Assembly: GCF_000485595.1 (NCBI RefSeq)
Contig: NW_014577653.1
Location: 48,606 to 80,347, forward strand
DNA length: 31,742 nt
Direction: 5' to 3'
From: Priapulus caudatus
Taxonomy: Eukaryota; Priapulida; Priapulimorpha; Priapulimorphida; Priapulidae
In this document: positions 10,846 to 25,649 of the stretch, piece after piece
Layout: each line of letters starts with the position of its first letter
How positions within the stretch are numbered: the first letter of the stretch is position 1
The notes under the pieces: model-generated
The model's database searches: none
What the model was told of the DNA's origin: nothing
Seen by the model: only the letters and a program-made list of their open reading frames with translations
Translations under genes and position numbers: made by a program

Positions 10846-12688
10846 CCTTCTCCCCCTCCTCCTTCGCCACCTCCTCCCCCTCCTCCTCTTCCACCCCTTC
10901 CTCTACCTCCTTCCCCTTCATTCCCTTCTCCTTCTTCACCACCTCCTCCCCCTTTTTCTCCACCAGCTTCTCCCCCTCCTCTACTTCCTTCACATTCTCC
11001 CACTCTCTTCTACCTCCTCCACCCTCTCCCACCATCCTCTACATCCTCCCTCTTCTTCTACCTTCTCCCCTTCCTCTGTCTCCTCTCTCCCCTATCTCCC
11101 CACTCCTCGTCCTCCTCTACCCCCTCCGTCTTCCCCCACCATCCTCTACCTACTCCCTCTTCTACCTTCTCCCTCTCCTCTACCTCCTCCACCTTCTCCC
11201 ACCATCCTCGACTTCCTCCCTCTTCTACCTTCTCCCCCACCACTACCTCCTCTCTCCCCTAACTCCCAACTCCCCCTCCCCTCCACCACATTCTCCCCCT
11301 CTACCTCCTCCCTCCTCTACCTCATCGCCTACCACCTTCTACCCTCCTCCTCCCCTCCTTCTCCGCTACTTTCTCCCCCTCCTCTACCTCTTCCGTCTTC
11401 TCCCACCATCCTCTACCTACTCCCTGTTCTACCTTCTTTCTCTCCTCTACCTCCTCCACCTTCTCCCACCATCTTCGACCTCTTCCCTCTTCTACCTTCT
11501 CCCCTCCACTACATCCTCTCTCCCCTATTTTCCAACTCCCCCTCCCCTCTACCATATTCTCCCCCTCTACCTCCTCCCTCTTCTACCTCCTCCCCCTCCT
11601 CCCCCCACCTTCTACCTTCTTCCTCGACCTCCTTCCTGTACCCCTTTTCTACCTCCTTCCTGTCCCCCTTTTTTCCCTCCTCCCCTTTTTCCCTCCTCCT
11701 TCTCCACTACCTTTTCCCTCGTCCTCTACCTCTTCTACCCCTCCCCCCTCGACCTCTTCCCTCCTCTACCTCCTCCCCCTCCTCCCCCACCACCTTCTAC
11801 CCTTCTCCTCGACCACCTTCTACCCTCCTCCTCGACCTCCTTCCTGTACCCCTTTTCTACCTCCTTCCTGTCCCCCTTTTTTTCCCTCCTCCCCTTTTTC
11901 CCTCCTCCTCCTCCACTACCTTTTCCCTCGTCCTCTACCTCTTCTACCCCTCCCCCTCGACCTCTTCCCTCCTCTACCTCCTTCCCCATTACCTACTCTC
12001 TTCCTCGACCACCTTCTACCCTCCTCCTCGACCACCTTCTACCCTCTTCCTCGACCTCCTTCCTGTACCTCTTTTCAACTTCCTTCCTGTCCCCCTTTTC
12101 TACCTCCTCCCCTTCTGCAGGCCGGCCGGTGAGCACAAGACGCCTTGATCGCTCCCTCTACCTCTACTTCCTCCCCTTCTCCTCCTCCACTACCCTTTCC
12201 CTCGTCCTCTACCTCTTCTTCCATCCCTTCTCCCCTCCTCCTTCCCCCTCTACCTCCTCCCTTCTCTACCTCTTCTCCACCACCTTCTACCCTCCTCCTC
12301 GACCTCCTTCCTGTACCCTTTTTCAACCTCCTTCCTGTCTTCCTTTTCTACCTCCTCCCCTTCTCCCCCTCTTCCTCCTCCACTACTTTTTCCCTCGTCC
12401 TCTACCTCTTCTACCTCCACCCCTTCTCCCCTTCACCTCCCTCTCTACCTCCTCCCCCTCCTCCTCCTCGACCTCCTTCCTGTACCACTTTTCTACCTCC
12501 TTCCTGTCCCTCTTTTTTACCTCTTCCCCTTCTCTCCCTCCTCCTCCTCCACTACCTTTTCCCTCGTCCTCTACCTCTTCTACCTCCACCCCTCCTCCTC
12601 CCCACTACCTTCTCTCGTCCTCTACCTTCTCTCCTTCCTATTGTACCACCTTCTCCCCTCCTCATATACCTCGTCCCTCTTCCTCTAT
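10846..12688 (+). repeat. 1.8-kb polypyrimidine tract (C/T-rich minisatellite)
   Basis: Almost purely C and T on the plus strand, built of ctcctc, tctacc and cccttt blocks. A higher-order unit is visible: segments like ttctacctccttcctgtccc recur near 11646, 11856, 12075, 12325 and 12491, at steps of roughly 170-250 bp. Purine interruptions are few; the main one is a short island near 12117-12150 (gcaggccggccggtgagcac). The long proline/serine/leucine readings across it are composition artefacts. Confidence 0.95.
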
Positions 12689-12689
12689 T

Positions 12690-12787
12690 TCGATTCACGG
12701 ATCGCATTATTCGATCCGTGAATCAAAGCATTCGATCCGTGAATCGAATCATTTGATCCGTGAATCGAAGCATTCGATCCGTGAATG
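12690..12787 (-). repeat. 21-bp tandem array, right flank, inverted
   Basis: One unit is in the left-array orientation (12690-12710), then about 3.5 units are reversed (cgatccgtgaatcgaatcatt type). Together with the left array this gives an inverted-repeat frame around the pyrimidine tract. Confidence 0.9.
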
Positions 12788-12908
12788 TTATATGTGATAA
12801 AATCAACCATAAAACAAAAAATAGAATTATGAAACAAAATACATGCCATATCGCCATATGCCATAGTGCCTGTGCTCTGGTGGCAATCAATGACACAAAC
12901 CGGCACCC

Positions 12909-12921
12909 ACGTGTCACGTGG
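12909..12921. promoter_or_regulatory. Paired E-box motifs upstream of DHFR
   Basis: cacgtgtcacgtg holds two CACGTG E-boxes about 160 bp upstream of the DHFR start codon. This is where a promoter would be expected, but no TATA box or E2F-type site was identified, so a role is inferred from position only. Confidence 0.35.
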
Positions 12922-13079
12922 CCGAAATTATCCGGAACTACGTCACAGACAAGCGCAGATTAACCAGATTTGCTGGTTGAACTTGAAGGCGGCAGATCAG
13001 CAGTTTAGCAGTGTAAAATCAGAGTCACGTTTTTTGCACGTTCTCGGCTATCTCTTAATATTTAGTGTATGCGAATGAC

Positions 13080-18237
<5,158 letters not shown>

Positions 18238-18456
18238 ACAGATGAAGCCATAATTATGCCTGCTTGTGATCAGGAAAATGATTTGACATTTAGCATTTGT
18301 TTTTTGTTGTAATTTTGAGGTTACAATTGAAAAAATAGAATAAGTTAACCATAATAAGAAATATCTTCAGTCTGCGCACATCGAGCTATTCCATATAGTG
18401 AGAATGAGATACATTTGTTCATAGTAATGTATAAAAGGTAGAAGATTTACATTTTT

Positions 18457-18790
18457 AGCTCACCTTGACATCGTCAAGATGAGCTATTGCCATGGGTCGT
18501 CGTCCGTCGTATGTCTGTCCGTCCTTCCGTCAACATTTGGCTACGGTCAACGATAACTCAGGAACCGTTTGACCCACATGTTTGAAATTGGGTATAGTTG
18601 TTACTGCTCTATGGGAGAGGTCTATATTGGAGCACGCCAGTCGACCTACTTTCGAGCCACGGCAATTTTTTGGCAAAAATGGAAATTTCCATTAGTCAGT
18701 TCAGGTTCAACGGATTTTGCTCATTTTTGGTATGTGAATGAATGAGGGCTGGCCCCAAAACGTATTACAGGGGTTTTGATATTTAAAAAA
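18457..18790 (+). repeat. Dispersed repeat with palindromic head (agctcacc type)
   Basis: The head agctcaccttgacatcg-tcaagatgagct (18457-18485) is a hairpin. It is followed by gccatgggtcgtcgtccgtc and a stretch with aactcaggaaccgtttgacc. Repeats with this head and cgtccgtc body are widespread in molluscs and other marine invertebrates, as I recall. It lies about 220 bp after the DHFR stop codon, so it may be transcribed in the 3' UTR. The right end is approximate. Confidence 0.65.
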
Positions 18791-18799
18791 ATTATGCAA

Positions 18800-20620
18800 A
18801 TTAGGTAGGTTTTGGCAATTACATAGCATATTATATAGACACGCAGATAACAGTCTGTGGTGTCACACTCGTCTGGTTCGTTTTACAAGATTTCATTGGT
18901 ATTTCCTCTCCACCCTGCCGATAAAACGTCTATATTAGAGTAAAGTTTTACAAAACATGTCGGAACGCAGCATAACCTATTTATTTCGAACGCCGTCGCT
19001 AAGAAACATCAAAGCGAGTATAGCGCCATCTACCGTCACAAATTGTGATTCATTTTGGTTTATAAATTATTATTGCGATATATACAGATGGCAACCGTGT
19101 GCTACCGCCTAAAAAAACTCATACAAAGTAAACACTTCCATGCAACCAATTAACCTTTGACAAAAGTTGTGTTATGGGTAGGGAAACACCGTTGTCACGT
19201 GGTATATAGCAGCTACGTGGAATAAGCGTATCCTCTCAATCTTACACGTTACACATCGGGTGCTCCGCTTTTAGGCAGTGCCTAAATCTGAATATTATAA
19301 AAACGTTAAATGGCGATCATTTAGGTGTAATGCCATCACTCGCCCACATCTCAGACTTTCACATCTCAAACATTTATTTTCACATACAAAATTACACATA
19401 TAATTATCAAGAGTATAGAATGGGAGTTCTCCCATATATACTCTTCGTTTCTATAATGTACGTCGATGGTTGCTCAATTAAAACTGACTTCTTCTCACTC
19501 ACTCATTTGTATGGAAAGCTATCCCTTTCAAAAATCATTTTCAAACATTTAAAATACACAATTTTAAATAAATTTAAAACATTTCAAATTAATTAATAAA
19601 AATACAAATTACTTTATATTGTTCGAGAAATTTTAATTCAAAATTTAAAATCAATTCACAGAATAACAAATCAATTTATTAACTTGCAAATTAATTTACA
19701 ACTTTACACAATGTGAATTAGTGATACGATGAGATGATATATATACATTACATATATCAAGAGTCCATAATAGAATAATTATGTTCAAGTGGATGTACAA
19801 TGAAGCCCAACAAAATAATATACATGATCATGATGATACGTGAAAAGGGTGACATACATTATATATATATAGCTATATCAGGGGTTACATAATGACAAAT
19901 TGTAATTTGTTAATTGTAAATTGTCAAATAATGACAATTTGTCATCCCCTGGTAGTCATGGCTAGAAGATATCGTATTTGTTTCATGCGATGAAAAAATA
20001 CTTTATTTATATTAGTGTACGTAGTGAGTGTGTTAGTCAAACTTTTTTGTGTGTATATTCTTGGTAGTTATCTAATTTCATGAATTTAAAATTTATTGTA
20101 ACAGTATGTATAAACCATAGAGTTGTATAAATATATAACTCTATGGTATAAACACAGCGTATAAATAAAATAAAATACGTAAGCGTTTTTCTATTGGATA
20201 ATTATCGAGTTCCGGTCAAATTTTTGGCGCTCTACGCGTTTTCCGGTAAGCATTGGAGAGATAACGAGAAATAGTAAGTTGTTAATAATTTGTTGACAAT
20301 AAGTTTGTTGATTTGTGTGGTAATATTCTTAGCAAAGTTCAACAAATACAATTTACATACAAATCAATTGTGCTTAGATTGTTAACGTCATCTTACCGTT
20401 GTTATAAATTAGAGGTATAACTGTACTTGTCATTTTTGTAGTCTCAGTACGGTATCTCTCACTCAGTCGCTGACACTGACAGCATGCTCGGAGTCTGGGT
20501 GTGAGTCTGTACTCTGTAACAGTCTACAGAGTCTGTTAATCATGCTCAATCCTAGTTTGGGACCCCGAAAATGTGTTTTCACAAATGTGCTAAACTAATC
20601 CGGGTGCTAAACTAGGATTC
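18800..20620. other. Intergenic, AT-rich, no recognised gene
   Basis: An imperfect inverted repeat caggggttac...acaatttgtcatcccctg lies at 19879-19951, and the 30-bp palindromic insertion at 20116. The 88-codon frame at 19330-19596 is AT-driven and resembles nothing known to me. Confidence 0.5.
20116..20145. mobile_element. 30-bp palindromic micro-insertion, CATAGA group
   Basis: Ends catagagtt and aactctatg, 14-base arms with one mismatch, directly flanked by identical 8-mers gtataaac (20108-20115 and 20146-20153). Confidence 0.6.
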
Positions 20621-20628
20621 ACCTGAGC

Positions 20629-21012
20629 CGGTGCAAATCCACTTTAGGCACCTTAGGTATCACGAAGTGATGCACAGCTAGGTTTCTGTGTATCATCAAC
20701 TGATGCACAGACTTTCCGTATATCAAAGAATGATGCAAAAACCCTAAACCTAACCCTACCAGTAACACACTTCGTGATACCATAGATATATATACAACAC
20801 ATACAACACATGTGTTGTATATATCTATGGTGATACCTAAGGCTAAGGTTATACTTTATGACTTAGGGTTAGGGTTTTTGCATTATTCCTTAATATACGG
20901 AAAGTCTGTGCATCAGTTGATGATACACAGAAATCTGTGCATCAGTTGATGATACACAGAAATCTGTGCATCACTTCGTGATACCTAAGGTGCTTAAAGT
21001 GGATTTGCGCCG
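20629..21012. mobile_element. Foldback element with long inverted arms
   Basis: Left arm cggtgcaaatccacttt... (from 20629) pairs with ...aaagtggatttgcgccg (to 21012). The arms carry repeated hairpin-forming units: tgcatcagttgatgatacac occurs twice as direct 29-bp units at about 20910-20967, tcacttcgtgata units occur, and telomere-like taaccctaa/ttagggtta bits lie in both arms. The 49-bp insertion at 20781 lies near its centre. There is no coding capacity and no clear target duplication. Confidence 0.8.
20781..20829. mobile_element. 49-bp palindromic micro-insertion, CATAGA group
   Basis: Begins catagatatatatacaacac and ends gtgttgtatatatctatg, flanked by identical 7-mers gtgatac (20774-20780 and 20830-20836). 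The uninterrupted target cttcgtgatacctaagg is present at 20974-20990, so this is an insertion into the surrounding inverted-repeat element. Confidence 0.72.
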
Positions 21013-21089
21013 CTCTAGTACTATAGCCCGCTTACATTAACTGCCGCAGGCCTGCGGCAGTTAATGTAAGCGGGCTATAGTACTAGAGC
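21012..21089. repeat. Perfect 78-bp palindrome without spacer
   Basis: Every base pairs symmetrically about the 21050/21051 junction (ctgccgcagg|cctgcggcag at the centre). It can be read as a 54-bp palindromic insertion (21024-21077) flanked by 8-mers tagtacta (21016-21023 and 21078-21085), which are themselves palindromic. Confidence 0.9.
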
Positions 21090-21102
21090 TAAGCCCACAG
21101 CT

Positions 21103-21789
21103 ACAGGCACTTGGAACGTCTCAAAAAAGAAGAAGAAAGGTAAATGAACACGAAATGTATTTACTACCAAAGTCTTAATGTTTCTCTACTCTATTTTGCC
21201 TATTATTGCCGATAATTACCTGTAAATGCTGGTCAAATGCTCATATGCAAAACACAAGTACACCGCACGCACGCCCTGTGCACAAACAACAAGAAGAAAA
21301 GAGCAGACCTGTAGGAATGCGTGATCACAAAATTCGCTCGACGCTCGCTTCATTTCAGACGCTTACAGAAAAAATACACAACCAACAGCCTCCATCTTGG
21401 TATCTATGTGTAGCTAAATGGCCACTTGTTCGAATCATAACTATCTCCTTTGTTCTTACCTACTCCAGCCGGAGATATCTCGTGAAATCATGCGGGAAAG
21501 ATGGAGGCTGTTGGTTGTGTATTTGTTCTGTAATGGTGTGAAATGAAGCGAGTGTCGAGTGAATTTTGCGATCATGCTTTCCTACCTGCTCTCTTATTCA
21601 TGTTGTTTGTGAACAGGGCGTGCGTGCGGTGTATTTGTGTGTTGCAGATGAGCATTTGACCGGCATTTACAGGTAATTATCGGCAATAATAGGCGAAATA
21701 GAGTAGAGAAACATTAAGACATTGGACTGGTAGTAAATACATTTCGTGTTTATTTACCTTTTTTTTATTGAGACGTTCTAAGTGCCTGT
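21103..21789. mobile_element. 687-bp foldback element (founder-like copy)
   Basis: Outer ends caggcacttggaacgtctca (left) and tgagacgttctaagtgcctg (right) are inverted. Pairing continues inward through the block acgaaatgtatttacta... and ccggcatttacaggtaatta..., down to a central inverted pair around caacagcctccatctt (21381-21396) and its complement (21498-21513). Related right halves occur at 16859-17040 and 22660-22965. Confidence 0.88.
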
Positions 21790-22075
21790 GTGCCAGGCAA
21801 GGCTAATCAATGACAATGACAATGTATTGTTCAATTTGTTGGCAGTTGTGAAATGTGATCTGATCTGTGATCACATTGTCACATTGGCGATTGGGTCGAA
21901 GCCTAGGCACTGGCATTTCAAGTGCCACTTTGGCTGTTGTTCAATAAGAAGTTATGGTAAATAAATGGCCAAATAGTAACTAGTACATGTATAACTAGAC
22001 AGAGGGCACTCACGGAGAGTGCATACCTCCGCGAGCGTGTAACATGTATACATGTGTATAACAGCTGGCTCGCTG

Positions 22076-22204
22076 GCTGCTGCTGACTGGACGCCCTAAG
22101 GCGAGCTGCTGCTGACTAGACGAACTAAGGCAAGCTGCTGCTGACTGGACGCCCTAAGGCGAGCTGCTGCTGACTGGACGCCGTAAGGCAAGCTGGTGCT
22201 GAAT
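22076..22204 (+). repeat. 29-bp tandem repeat, 4.4 copies
   Basis: Units start at 22076, 22105, 22134, 22163 and (partial) 22192. The consensus begins gctgctgctgactggacg and ends ctaaggcga. No spacer structure. Confidence 0.92.
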
Positions 22205-22659
22205 CGATCGCGCCAACGCTACACACACACACGAACACACACGAGACCGATTACATGACCACCGTTGCGCGGATGTAATAACATGCAGGAAAAGTGTCAC
22301 ATGCATGACTATGTTTGATGAGCAAATAATGTCAATATGGATTTTCAGATATTAAATACTAGTTGCTCCCATTTACATTTCTGCAAAGGACAAATTTTAC
22401 AAGGGTTTTACAAGATTAATCTGCGTAAATTACGTTATAATCAAGTGATAATTCAAACATATCTGAGCTCGATCATCTGAGCGTGATCATTACTTACGAC
22501 ACGTGTTATCTTGAAAGGATCCCTTTAAGTTAGCTGTAAGCTTATTTGTTTCTGCCATTCCATATTGGAATTCCTTCCCTTCCTCATTAGTTAGTTGCAA
22601 ACTTGAGGCTTTTTCTACTGCGATCCCCAGTATTGATCTGTCTATTTTTGATCAACTTT

Positions 22660-22965
22660 GAATGGCCGTGTATTTGTGCTGTGATAGTGTGAAATGAAGC
22701 GAGCAGTATGTAAATTTGGCACTCTTGCTTTCCCAACTGCTCTATCTGCACTGTGTGCGTGTCTTTGTGTGTGCGTTTGTACATAGTGGTGTTTATGCAG
22801 AAAGATGATGTGCTTTAGAAGAGCGTTTGAACTGCATTTACTTGGAATTATTAGACAATAGAGGGCATATATACATTAAGACTTGATAGTAAGTACAATT
22901 TGTGTTTATTTATTATAATGTGTTTATTAAAATGCTTTAAGTGCCTCTGGCACTAGCCAGCATTG
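22660..22965 (+). mobile_element. Diverged half copy of the 21.1-kb foldback element
   Basis: Shares gtgtgaaatgaagcgag, tacattaagact and the terminus aagtgcctctggc with the right half of the element at 21103-21789. Much more diverged than the 16.9-kb copy. The matching left half was not recognised. Confidence 0.7.
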
Positions 22966-22969
22966 CCTG

Positions 22970-23620
22970 GTTTGATTATGTGCATTCAGTCATTGTTTAC
23001 AAAATGAAAGGTAAATTCAAGCAATTTTTAATTGCATAACCATTAACCAATGACCATCCTTTACTGTAGAATAACCTCAAAACATTTTACTATAATGTAA
23101 AAATTTGACAAGAACTAACCTTAAATTGACTACGTCACGAATTTTCTATGGTAAAATTGTTAAAATAAAATTGCCATTTTTTTACATTAAAATTTAAAAG
23201 TAAGAACTAACGTTACTAAATATATCCTCAAACTCTCACCTGATAAAAATGTTTTTACGTTGGTTAAATTGGCAAAAATCTAGACGATTTGGTAATTTCT
23301 GTTGTCTAACACTATTCCCCCAGTACTGTTCAGATACTGGCATCTCTCGGTTTTCACCGGCAAATTAGGGCATATAAAGAAGGTATATATTGCATGAAAA
23401 GTAAACAGAAACACTAAAAATTTTGTATTTTCATACATTTTATTTTGTACAAATAACACACAAATATACTACTTGATGGTGCTAGAAATTCGTGACGTAA
23501 TCACTTTAACTATAAAATTCAAGAAAACACCCTGTTTGTGTAGGCTCATAATGGACCTTGTTTCAAAATCAAACTGAGTGTGATCAGTGGTATTTATTAA
23601 CTGCACGTGGTAGTATATGA
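22970..23620. other. No recognised feature
   Basis: AT-rich non-coding sequence between the diverged foldback half copy and the hAT MITE. Confidence 0.5.
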
Positions 23621-23628
23621 GGTATAAT

Positions 23629-24016
23629 CAGTGATGGGAATCGGTTGGAATTTCATCATCGATCAATCATCGGTTGCACGCAACTGATCGATGATCGAAG
23701 ATAATTGTTTGAATGTTATTGATCGCTGCTACCAGTTATTAAAATATATCATATAATACAAATTACAATATTCTAAGAGCTATGTAATAGTATTATACTT
23801 GATTATGTTTGGTGTAGGTTAGATATACTGTCTCCAAGCTGTAAAGTAACCTCACAAATTACAAAAATAATATAAAGAGTCATTTCATCAATGTTTACAA
23901 ATTTTATTTCAATTAATATTTTTTGGTAATCAATTAATTATTTTGATAATCAAGCGCTTAATCGGTTGCTGCAAACGACTGACTTTCGATTATAATCGAT
24001 CATTAGAACATCACTA
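23629..24016. mobile_element. 388-bp hAT-type MITE
   Basis: Begins cagtgatggga and ends aacatcacta, with perfect 8-bp duplications ggtataat (23621-23628 and 24017-24024). Subterminal regions on both sides hold tcgatcat, aatcggttg and atcgatgatcg-type motifs. It is AT-rich inside with no open frame of note. Confidence 0.88.
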
Positions 24017-24536
24017 GGTATAATGATTAAAACTAGTGCTATGGAGATAAAATGCAAGCATTTTTAAGGCAATGATTTCCAATAGTCTTCCTAACCATTT
24101 TCCTATTTTTGCAACCATTGCAACACTTACTGGTATTGCTTGCATTACAGCAAGTCTCTAAAGTAAAGCTAACATCTTGGAACACTGGTGCATTGTGACT
24201 TTTACCAAAATATGCTGTGACTGAAATCTGTTTGTTGACTTCATGTTGACGTGGTTATACGGTGAGGTACCGTGTTTCTGGCAAGACCCTGTCCTTACAT
24301 TTTGTTAATGGTAACTTTTATGGTAATGGTAATGTTAATGGTAAGCAATATAGACATTGTACAACTATATAACCACTAGGTTACTTAATGAGATGTAATC
24401 TTGTCTGGCAGTTGCCAATCTAAACCTTATGTCAGCACATGACACGCTCAGCAAACGTATTTCTTGAATACCCTGGAGCTTTGTCGGCTCCAACTTTCTC
24501 CTAGGCTGCATAGAGTAACTTTCAATGTTTTTTCAG

Positions 24537-25622
24537 GCAATGGCAGAATTTAAGGAGAAGATAAAAAAAGAGGTAAATAAGAACTAATTTTTTGTTTACT
24601 TGCATATAATCAGGAGTTAATAAAGACAAACTGTCTTTATTAACTCCTGATATAATCATGTGTGGTCAGTTCTGAAGGACCTCTTGTTCACAGAACTCTA
24701 CTTACAAGTATGCTGCTGTTATTGTGTGTGCATTGGCAAATGATTTCCAATTTCAATTAATAATGTCCAGTAAAATTTTATTATTTATTGGCAAACAGTT
24801 GCACGTACATTAACTGTTATGCTTAATATTCTTTCTGATAGGCTGAACAGTTGGTCAATGATGTATTTCTGAAGAAAGTGCAAGAACTTGATGATTTACT
24901 TCTGGTAAGGTGGGAGGGATGTGGTTTACAATTGAATAGGAAAAGTAACATTTAATCTGCTATTCTAATGAACGGATGTACTACTATAAATAATACTAAT
25001 GAACACTGCTAATGAATATTGACCTGTCACCAGCAATAAGCAAACAAAAAAGAGTTGGTTAATCTTGATTGTATCTGCTATTCATTGCTTGTTACACGTT
25101 AGGTAACTAAGATGCCTAAAATTGCTATTCATATATAAAATCAAGATGATTGTGTTTTCTTAGAAATTATTTAACAGTGTATAATTATTTATTTATTTCA
25201 GTCGCCACTGTTTGCAAACAAAGATCTTAATCTCTTGCATATGGATATAAATATACCAGTGCCCCCACCTGCTGGGGGAGCTGCAAACTGTGATGGAATG
25301 GTATGCCATAGTTTAGTATTGCATTTCTAAATCAAGTATGTTTCAAGTATGTTTATTAGCTACGTCACAGGAAATCTCGTTCATCAGCCCAGCTATTACC
25401 TAGCTATAACCAATATCACCAGCACCTATCATTAGATAGCTGTGCTACTAATTTTTATTTCTGTTGCCCTAATAATGTTTCTTACAATACAGTCGCATGA
25501 TAAAAAGTTTATAGGTGAATATTTTAAATACTTTATTTATCACAATTGTCACTGACTGGTTGCTTTTATTCATTTTCAGCCAGTAAAGAAGAGAAAGCTA
25601 GACGTGGTCGAAAATGAGATTG
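24537..25622 (+). CDS. PSME3: Proteasome activator PA28-gamma-like gene, partial (4 exons)
   Basis: PA28-gamma (REG-gamma) forms a heptameric nuclear cap on the 20S proteasome that promotes ATP-independent degradation. Exons are 24537-24572, 24842-24904, 25202-25300 and 25580-25622, all bounded by AG/GT and all in frame (phases 0, 0, 0, then 1 at the last donor). The peptide has the PA28 N-terminal helix (FKEKIKKEAEQL), a VFLKKVQELDDLLL helix, MDINIPVPPP (matching the SDMNLPVPDP region of the family) and a KKRKLD basic stretch like the KKRRLDE nuclear-localisation region that is typical of gamma rather than alpha or beta. The last exon ends at the donor gtaataat, where the vertebrate protein has the G of a GTKV stretch; unspliced reading reaches a stop at 25646-25648. 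The initiator exon (about 12 residues) was not found upstream. The C-terminal activation-loop exons were not found downstream, so the gene runs off the window or is truncated. Identity comes from recalled family sequence. Confidence 0.85.
24611..24649. mobile_element. 39-bp palindromic micro-insertion, CAGRAGT group
   Basis: Arms caggagttaataaagaca and tgtctttattaactcctg are separated by aac. Flanked by identical 7-mers atataat (24604-24610 and 24650-24656). It sits in the intron between the first two recognised PSME3-like exons. Confidence 0.65.
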
Positions 25623-25649
25623 GTAATAATAAAGACCAGTGTGCATGAA

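Noticed and set aside
12145-12200. Non-pyrimidine island in the pyrimidine tract as an exon
   Set aside because: Too short, with no recognisable peptide and no consistent splice sites.
10459-12797. Long proline/serine/leucine-rich open frames, up to 677 codons, and opposite-strand Glu/Gly-rich frames
   Set aside because: They follow from the near-pure pyrimidine composition, occur in all three plus frames at once, and have no domain or splice signals.
20214-20256. Possible 5' exon of PSME3 ending at ttttccg|gtaagc
   Set aside because: No ATG-led peptide resembling the PA28 N-terminus in phase with the exon at 24537.
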